A stretch of 64,000 bases of DNA from Gloeophyllum trabeum ATCC 11539 (lineage: Eukaryota; Basidiomycota; Agaricomycetes; Gloeophyllales; Gloeophyllaceae), in contig NW_006920411.1 of the NCBI RefSeq assembly GCF_000344685.1, positions 473,192-537,191 on the forward strand, given 5' to 3'. Below are positions 56,863-64,000 of the stretch, piece by piece (position 1 is the first letter of the stretch; every line of letters begins with the position of its first letter). A program made the position numbers and the translations under genes. The notes beneath the pieces are model-generated. The model saw nothing but the letters and a program-made list of their open reading frames with translations, made no database searches and had not been told where the DNA came from.

Positions 56863-58197
56863 ATGGAAATGTCCAACCTTGATCGCAAAGACCGCGCCCC
56901 TTCCGTGAGCGAGGGGTCGTCTCGTGGGAACGTCGTCGACCACGACGCACCGAACGGTACACCAGACCCCCTTCATCCTCGGAGCATTCGAAGCTCACCG
57001 CTGCATCTGTTAGTGACTGGAGATGGCGTCTCGCCGAGGCGATTCAATCCGGGCAAGGCGACCAACCATACGGTCATAACTGTCCAGCCGCTCAAGCGGA
57101 GTGAAATGCAGGTTGGTACAAGTTGAACTGCAGTCGGGCATCATTTCCTCACACAAAGGTTTCTCCATAGCCGTCGTATGCGCAGGATCTGGGGACGGCA
57201 GAAGTGCAACATGGCATCTACGGCACTATGCTGCAGACGCTGGGTGCATGCGTAGGTCTGTGCGGCGCGGTTCCCTGCTTCCCATGCCCGAACCCATACC
57301 GCAATGTCCAGCAAGGTACGTCAAAGAAAGAGGCGTACTTTACTGAAAGTCTGCTAATATAAGTGTGCAGGTTCCGTGGGACTGGTCTCTCGGTTCGGAC
57401 AGTTCTACAAGTCCGTCGATCCCGGTCTCGTCAATGTCAATGTATGCACCGAGTCATTGCGGGTTGTGGACGTCAAGATCCAGATAAGCCCCATCGGTCG
57501 ACAAAAGGTCATCACGCGAGACAACGTCGACGTCGAAATGTATGCGTTCCCCCTCTTGCCCGCGTACCCCTCTAACCTCTCCCCTTCCCCCAGCGACTCT
57601 GTCATCTACTTCCAGATCAACAACCCCTACCGTGCCGCCTTTGGCATCACCGACCTGCGTCAAGCGCTCATCGAGCGTGCGCAGACCACGCTGCGACACG
57701 TCGTCGGCGCGCGCGCGGTCCAGTCAGTCGTCACCGAGCGCGAAGCCATTGCATTCGAGATCGCCGAAATCGTCGGCGACGTCGCGGACAAGTGGGGCGT
57801 CACCATTGAGGGCATTCTCATCAAGGACATCATCTTCTCCCCCGAGGTCGCCGCCTCGCTCTCCTCCGCCGCCCAGCAGAAGCGCATCGGCGAGAGCAAG
57901 GTCATCGCCGCCCGCGCCGAGGTCGACGCCGCGCGCCTCATGCGCCAGGCAGCTGACATCCTCGCCAGCCCGGCCGCGATGCAGATCCGCCAGCTCGAGG
58001 CGCTGCAGACCATGGCGAAGACGGCGTCGAGTAAGGTTGTCTTCGTGCCGATGCAGCTCCAGAACGACGTTATCTCGCAAGTTGCGGGACCATCCGGGGA
58101 GGGATCGTCGACGGGCAGGATGATTAGTTCTGAGGCAGGAGAAGGTATCGGTCCTGCTGGCCGTGCTGGCATTCTATCCAGTGTTGCAGATATCTGA
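56863..58197 (+). CDS. Stomatin-like SPFH/Band 7 protein
   Basis: Starts at 56863 (MEMSNLDRKDRAPSVSEG). Exon 2 encodes LGTAEVQHGIYGTMLQTLGACVGLCGAVPCFPCPNPYRNVQQ. Its hydrophobic hairpin with cysteines (CFPCP) is the stomatin type of membrane insertion and palmitoylation site. Exon 3 is the band 7 domain: GSVGLVSRFGQFYKSVDPGLVNVNVCTESLRVVDVKIQISPI, RDNVDVEM, FGITDLRQALIERAQTTLRHVVG, EIVGDVADKWGVTIEGILIKDI and a helical AAQQKRIGESKVIAARAEVDAARLMRQAADIL coil, then ASPAAMQIRQLEALQTMA and SSKVVFVPMQLQNDV. It scaffolds membrane proteins or lipids, most likely at the plasma membrane. Stop at 58195-58197; two introns. The N-terminal 60 residues are hydrophilic. Confidence 0.88.
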
Positions 58198-58580
58198 TCT
58201 CCTTCTGTTGAAGCGTCATGATTTCCTCCGCACTCGCCTTTTTCCTCGCGCGATCTATGGCCATAGGCCGTGTAGTTATATATCAGGCCGAGTACTCATG
58301 CATCCATGGGCCGACAAGTTCGTCCTGGATCATACCCGCTACGATATTATGATAATCAATGGACAATCCTTGTTTAACGCAACGCCTCTCGAAAGATACT
58401 GTAATACAGATGCTAATACACACTGGTAAGATATTGTTCAAGAAATCAAGCATCCATCCATCCAATCTAGTCTAATCAATTCAAGAACCCCTCGTCCCGT
58501 CAGTCGTGTGCCGGGCTCGGCACACTAAGTATGATCGCACAATACACCTGAGAAGCATTCTTCAACACAGGCAGCGACGG
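58198..58580. other. Intergenic, convergent 3' ends
   Basis: About 380 bases between two convergent stop codons. Nothing coding. Confidence 0.5.
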
Positions 58581-60390
58581 TCAGGACTGCAAACCTACCA
58601 GACTGAACCAAAATCCACATGCATAGATATCTCGCATCACCCTGGCGTGCACCGCCGATATGCGCGGATCGAGCACTACACGCTCGGGGCCGAACACAGG
58701 CACATCTCTCCTCGCTTCCTCCTGGCCCTCATCTTCTTCTTCTGTCGTGTGGCGTTTCTCTGGTGCAGACGGGGGTTCCAGGCTGAATGGCGCGATGACA
58801 GCAGTGTCAGATTTCTCTTTCTCTCTGTGCCCTGTCGGAGCATCGTCCCGCCTGTACTCCTCCAGCATGCGTTCCCAGAACCACGCCCGCTCTTCGTCTC
58901 CGTCCCCGCCGCCGCCCTCTAGCTCCCACGGGCGCACTTGCATATTCCCCCGACGCCAAATATTACTGCAGAACCTGGATAGATCTGAGTCGAGGTCCAG
59001 GATGAGAGGAACAAAGCACTTACCCTCTCCAAGCGGAGTACATCTGCATGGCGCCCAGTGCCGTCAATGGCACCGCGAAGAGGCGCCACGCACGGTTAGC
59101 CTGCGGAGGCACCGGGATCGTGGTGATGAGAATGATGGCGAGGGCCAGGCCTGCGAGGAAGTCGGTAAGCCCTACAACGTACCTACACGAGAATTAGTGA
59201 GGGGTGGAGGTGAAAGGGGAGAGCGTTTACCAGAATATCTGCCGCGGGAGGTTGATGTTAGTCGATGCATAGGCGAGGAAGCGGGGGAGAGACACGGTCT
59301 CCAGCGAGCTGTAGATTTCTTCGTATATCGGGAGGAGCTATATTCTTCGTGTCAGAGAAGACCATATGCCCTTCGCCGTCGGACTCACTACATCCGGATG
59401 TGTATTCCACGTTAGATCCGCAATGACAGCGTCGCGCATGCGCGAGTCGAGCGTGAGCTCCTTGCTAGACCCCGGCCGGAGGAACGTCGCCACCGCTTTG
59501 CTTGTCTCCCCACGCAGCGGCTGCATCTCCGTGTTCACGCACAAGCTCTCGGCTCGGCACTGGCTGCTCTTGGAGAGCACGGCCGAGAGCGGGATAGACT
59601 GCGAAGCGGCGGACGCGGAGCGTTCAGGCATCGCGAGCGCGGGATGCGTCTCGACCCTGCTCAGCGTGCACTTGAGGGCTTCGCATGATGAATACGAGCT
59701 GAAGGAGACCTTGTCGTTGCTCGTGGTGCTGGATGGAGCGGTGGCCCGCCGCTCGGCGGCCTTGATCGAGTGCTCGGTGCGAGCATGCGAAGGCGTGGAG
59801 AAGGGGAATTCGGTGCTGGCCGACCCAGGAGAGTATTGTTGCTCCGACTCGGGAAGGGAGAAGAAGCGGCGGCGATAGTCCTGTACGGGTGATTTGTCGG
59901 TCGATTGAATATCGGTTGGATACGAAACTTACCTGGTACCAGACTACAAAGTGGAGATTCTCGAGCGAGTATTCCTAAACAAACCCATTTACGTCAGCAT
60001 CCGTATAAACGATATCTGAACACTGGGGGGATGCGATGCCCTCTCTCGACGCCGACCAAAGACAGCCTCGCCCAAACAAACGTTGGGTGTTTGGCCAGCC
60101 AAACACCAGCCTTAACCGCAGAGAGAGAAATGGCACGCACCACAAAAGCAAGATAGGCCTCGAAATCGGGCAATCTTAAAGACGCCAACATCAGCGACAC
60201 ATCATGTCGAACGGTAAGTGATAGACGCATACCCGATCGGCGTGCAAGTGTTTCCAGAGAGCACGTTTGCGAGCCTGATGTCTCTCAGCTGCGGGCTCAA
60301 ATTGAGTTTCGCAGCGAGACGGTCAAGAGTAGGAGTCCATTTTCTGAATTTGCGCCATACCGGTCGCGACGCCCGTCGTCGTTCTGGCAT
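58581..60390 (-). CDS. RGS-domain multi-pass membrane protein (Rax1-like)
   Basis: Starts at 60390 (MPERRRASRPVWRKFRKWTPTLDRLAAKLNLSPQLRDIRLANVLSG) and runs through about eight exons. RGS elements: LASLRLPDFEAYLAFVV, EYSLENLHFVVWYQDYRRRFF, a Ser-rich insert, then AVATFLRPGSSKELTLDSRMRDAVIADLTWNTHPDVV and LLPIYEEIYSSLETVSLPRFLAYASTNINLPRQIFW, the split RGS pattern of Rax1. Next come YVVGLTDFLAGLALAIILITTIPVP and WRLFAVPLTALGAMQMYSAW, two or three membrane helices, and a charged C-terminal tail with GNMQVRPWELEGG and RMLEEYRRDDA. In yeast Rax1 marks old cell ends for bud site choice; a role in polarity here is inference. Stop at 58581. Exon joins in 59350-59430 and 58950-59010 are approximate. 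Confidence 0.78.
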
Positions 60391-61168
60391 TCAAGACCAA
60401 GAGTTAGCAAGATTATGAGTGTACAGCAAGCTCAGTCGAGGATATGTTCGTCGCTAAAGCTGCAACATGAGACGGCGGGTAAGAAGCAGCCCAAACACCG
60501 GCGACTGGAATAAAAGTGGCCCTCGAACAGGCCCCACAAATGTATACCGAATAATCGAAAACAGACATCCGTGCGTGTAAGTATGACAGCCATCCTCGCC
60601 GCGGATGCAAATCGTGGATCGCGAGGAAACCGGACGGCCAAGTTGGGTCCCCGTTCGAATGCCGCCGGCAGCGCAGATTCCAGGGGCCACATTCGGACCA
60701 ACTTCGGACAGGTTGACGCTTTCAACTGGGATATCGACCGCCGGGAGGAAGGGTTCTATGAGGTTTCAAGGCGAGGTTCGGTCAGACTGGTATGCGAGAA
60801 AGGCGAAACGTGTGGCAGGTCGTACATTCGCCAGCGCAAGTCGCGTCACTGTAAATACCAATGAACAAGTTGTGGCTAGCGCGCCACAATACCTTTCCCC
60901 TGGGATTCGCCGTTCAATACTTTGCATAATCTATCATGAAGATGAAACGAACCCCGTATACTATAGAATTAACACAGGATCTGCATCCCACGGATATACT
61001 CACAAGGAATAAAAATATACAATGGTGGTATCCTGCTCGGAATCTAGTGTGCGCTAAGAGTTAGAACTGCCTGACGTACATACACGGACGCCAACCTATC
61101 CACATTCCAGACCTAAGTCTATGGTGATGATGCCAGCCATGATCATGATCAGCATGGAAAGAGAACCA
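60391..61168. other. Intergenic, no supported gene
   Basis: About 780 bases. Overlapping short frames on both strands (60432-61012) lack protein character. It should hold the RGS gene promoter and the 3' end of the coiled-coil gene. Confidence 0.45.
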
Positions 61169-64000
61169 TCACCGCGTCTCCCTCCACATCCCGTCATCAT
61201 CCCTGCCTCTCCGCGGGCTCCCCACGAAATACGGCGGCACGCCCCCCACATCTCCTCGCGGCTCCGAGTCGAAATCGAGTGCGCCAGACGTCCACGCACC
61301 CACAGACGACAAGTTATTCATCAGCCCCGCAAGCCCCGGCGAGGCCGTCCTCTCGGGCCCCTCGCGTGATCCTCGAATGGGAGAAGAGGAGGGGGTCTTG
61401 TCTCTGCCTAACCTCTGCCCTATTGACGCCATCGCCGGCACGGGCTGGGCAACCGCACTGGCGGAAGCTACACTGGCGCCGACCACCCCGCCCAGCCTGA
61501 AGCTCTGCATCTTCCGGCTCAGCGTCTGCAGCACGCTCTGCCGATCCGGCCACCCCTCCTGCCTCCCGCTCGGCACGGGCCCCGTCGGCCGGTCCTCGTC
61601 CCCACCATGGCTAAGGAAGGTGCTGTGTATCGACGAGTCACTCAGCCCCCGTGGCTTCAGTGTGCGCTCGAGTAACGTCCGCTGGAACCCCTCGTCCTCG
61701 TTGGATACCTGGGGGGAATGCACGTCGATAACCGCATCTACGTTCCGCGAGAGTCGGGCGCTGTCATCCTGCAACTGCGGCCTCATCCCTCTCCTTCCAA
61801 TCGTCGCAACAGCAGCCGCTGGGGACCTCAGCTGCGGGACAGCAGAGCGGGGCTTGCTTCGCGCCCTCTGCGCATCCTTTGGCACGACGATCCATGCGTC
61901 GCCCTCCGCAGGCTTGGGTGCACCTGCGAATATCCCCATCACACTCCGAGACACGTCCCCTGATCCTCCAGCCGGTGACGATGCTCCCGAGCCTGATCCG
62001 GATGCAACATTCGAATAGGACGATGACACCGCGCGACCGACGCCCCCGCCCGAGAACTCCACATTCACCGTTGTCGAGGTTGCCGCCAGCGCTGGCCCTA
62101 GCTTAGGCACGAGCTTCGTCGTCGGTCTGCCCCTTAGTGCGCTTGGCCGTAGGGTCCCGGCGTTGGCGGTACTTGAGCTTGGACCGGAGGGGACGGACCC
62201 AGTTCCGAAGAGCTTCGATATCGGCGCCATCCACGATGCTGGACCAGAGCCAGAACCCCCAGAGGACCCACCCGATCCTTTGGCAGGGTCCATCGCCATA
62301 TCCCGCACTTTCGGCGCAATACCAGGATCGAGGATCACGTCGTTGAGCGTTACGCGCAGCTGACCCAGTTCCACGAAGATCTCACGGAAGATCTTGAACA
62401 AAGCTCGCAGCTCCTTCCGCGTGCATGTAGTCACTACCTTGTCGTCCTCCAGTAGAGCCCGATACTGCGCGCGCAGACTAACTACTTCGTTCACGATAGC
62501 GTCCACAGTCGTGCGTGATAGGTGGCCAACGTCAGCGCCGTGCAAGTGTTGGCGCTTAAGTCGATTCGTCAGCGTTAGTGCATCTGCCTGTGTGAGTCGG
62601 TTAAACAAAGTAGTGACGCGTTCAAGGATGTTGCCCATCGCCGACCCTTGATGCGAGTCAGTCAACGAGGAGGACTCGGAGTGACCGTCTCCGGGCGATA
62701 TTGATGAAAGACGATCAGAGTAGGCTGGAGACGGGGCGAGCATGCCCTGCCACGAAGGCTCGGTCTGCACGGCTTTGGAACGCGACAGCAGGAGGAGCGA
62801 TTTCTGGCCTCGTGAGCTGGAACCATGTTCCCCTGAGGCGTCAACGTCTATACCCTCACCATGACCAGATGGCGACTGTCGCGAGAGCGCGTAGCTGAAT
62901 GCGCTCAGCTTCGTATCGTCCGTAGGTGATAGGGGGCGTCTATCGGTTTCAGGCGTAAGGGGTTCCTACCAATTGGCTGGGTGTCAATGATTTGCATTGC
63001 ACATTCCGGGAATACTTACAAAGTCTTTGCGAGATGTGTTGCGCTCAGTGCTAGTAGATCGCCTGCCTGTGAAGAAGTTCGTTGACAGAGGTGATAGAGC
63101 ACCAGCGGGTGCACTGATATTCGGCGAACGGATATACGTGATGGATGACTGACTGTTCGTCACGCGGTGTCGCGAATGTGGCGTCTCCACTAAGAGCAAT
63201 TTGTCAATTGGACCCTCAGTAGACAGAGAAAACGCTTACTACCTGTTCTTGAAAGTAGACTTGCGCGTTGCTCCTCTACTTCTTCCTGCAGAGACCGGTA
63301 GTCTTCTCGCAACTCCGTCAGAAGATTCTGCAGCTCGGCATTGTCGTGCTTCAGCGCCTCGTTGTCGGCTACCAAAGATTCCAATACTTTCGTGACTTCA
63401 GGATCTTCCGCATTAGTCGAGTGACCGAATTGCTGTAACACTATCAGAGACTAGGGTCACTTATGATTGACCGAATGCGTACCGATTGTTGTAATGACTC
63501 GAGTCGGGATCGCGCCTCTGTCAAGATTTCCTCGGACAATTCGAGCCTATGTGACCGCTGCTTCTCCAGCTCTTTATAGAGTCGACGGACTTCCAGTTGC
63601 AGTTTGGCTACAGAAGCATAAGACATGAACCCTGTCTCAGGCGCAGCAAGCGATACTTACAAGATTTCTCTTTCAAAGCGGCTAGCCGCACCTCTGCCAT
63701 CCGAGCCCGATGTGCTTCGCTATCCCGCTCCTGCTGCAGGTCATCCTTCTCCTGTGCAATCACAGCTAGACGCGTGTCCCAGCCCACAGAACGCGCAAGC
63801 TGCGCTTGCAACCGCGAAACCTCCGCGCGCGCGTCAGACAATTGCTGCAACGCCGTCTTATTGGACGACTCCGCAACCTCCGAGTTGACCATTGCTTGTG
63901 TGAGGCGCTACTAGGCGTACTTAAGGCCGGAAGGTATCACTAGAAACGGCAGATGCTGACCTTCTCCAATACTGCATTCTCTTTCACAAGGAAGGATACA
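61169..64000 (-). CDS. Long coiled-coil protein, unknown function (5' end beyond the window)
   Basis: The gene continues past 64000, where the partial first visible exon reads SFLVKENAVLEK. Next exons carry heptads: RLTQAMVNSEVAESSNKTALQQLSDARAEVSRLQAQLARSVGWDTRL, KLQLEVRRLYKELEKQRSHRLELSEE, LESLVADNEALKHDNAELQNLLTELREDYRSLQEEVEEQRASLLSRTG. Then a Ser/Pro-rich linker (NFFTGRRSTSTERNT, PLTPETDRRPLSP). A helical domain follows: MGNILERVTTLFNRLTQADALTLTNRLKRQHLHGADVGHLSRTTVDAIVNEVVSLRAQYRALLED...FKIFREIFVELGQLRVTLNDVILDP, and a long disordered Gly/Ser tail to 61169. The joint 63905-63960 uses the acceptor TAG before RLTQ. The shape suggests a cytoskeletal or spindle adaptor; I cannot name it. 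Confidence 0.75.

Noticed and set aside
57542..58172. Alternative frames on both strands within the SPFH gene
   Set aside because: High GC shadows of the band 7 domain exon; amino-acid content is Arg/Ser-rich and low in complexity.
61377..62018. Plus-strand open frame of over 200 codons
   Set aside because: It lies opposite the Gly/Ser-rich tail of the minus-strand coiled-coil gene and is a composition shadow.

Overview
The window is fungal nuclear DNA, most likely from an agaricomycete (mushroom or polypore type) basidiomycete. Almost every gene is broken by many short GT-AG introns of about 50-60 bases. The families DUF6533, DUF6589, FunK1-like kinases and a Plavaka/Mutator-era style of transposon are typical of that group. 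It is not prokaryotic: there are no operons, and the three clear tRNA genes carry short introns next to the anticodon.

The left part (1.7-24.9 kb) is a gene-dense core. In order: an MFS sugar transporter; a divergent pair of paralogous hotdog thioesterases; tRNA-Arg(ACG); a U5 snRNP WD40 protein; an unrecognised conserved protein; a cyclophilin-RRM splicing protein (PPIL4 type); a BTB protein; mitochondrial delta-1-pyrroline-5-carboxylate dehydrogenase, divergent from a mitochondrial DnaJC28-domain protein; a small unknown gene; an N-terminally anchored ubiquitin protease; a Cdc7 kinase flanked by two inverted tRNA-Arg(TCG) genes; and a GRAM/PPxY (WBP2-like) protein.

The middle (24.9-46.5 kb) looks like a lineage-specific island. 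It holds two DUF6533 membrane proteins, two FunK1-like kinases, two copies of an unknown small membrane protein that pairs head to head with the kinases, and two related inverted-repeat transposons. One is a foldback MITE that carries an assembly gap. The other is an intact-looking 6,132-bp element (36979-43110) with 301-bp inverted repeats and a perfect 10-bp target duplication. It encodes a RecQ-like helicase and a DUF6589 protein, tail to tail. This element is the most interesting system in the window: it appears to have inserted between the kinase and membrane-protein genes of the second copy of a duplicated unit.

The right part (46.5-64 kb) returns to ordinary genes. A pair of paralogous coiled-coil proteins, in opposite orientation, flanks an EVE-domain protein and a short-chain dehydrogenase. 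Then come a stomatin/SPFH protein, an RGS-domain membrane protein (Rax1-like) and a long coiled-coil protein that runs off the right edge.

A recurring theme is local duplication, often inverted: thioesterases, tRNA-Arg, DUF6533 genes, kinase units and coiled-coil genes. Gene models were assembled by eye from splice sites and protein continuity. Starts and small exons are the least certain parts.
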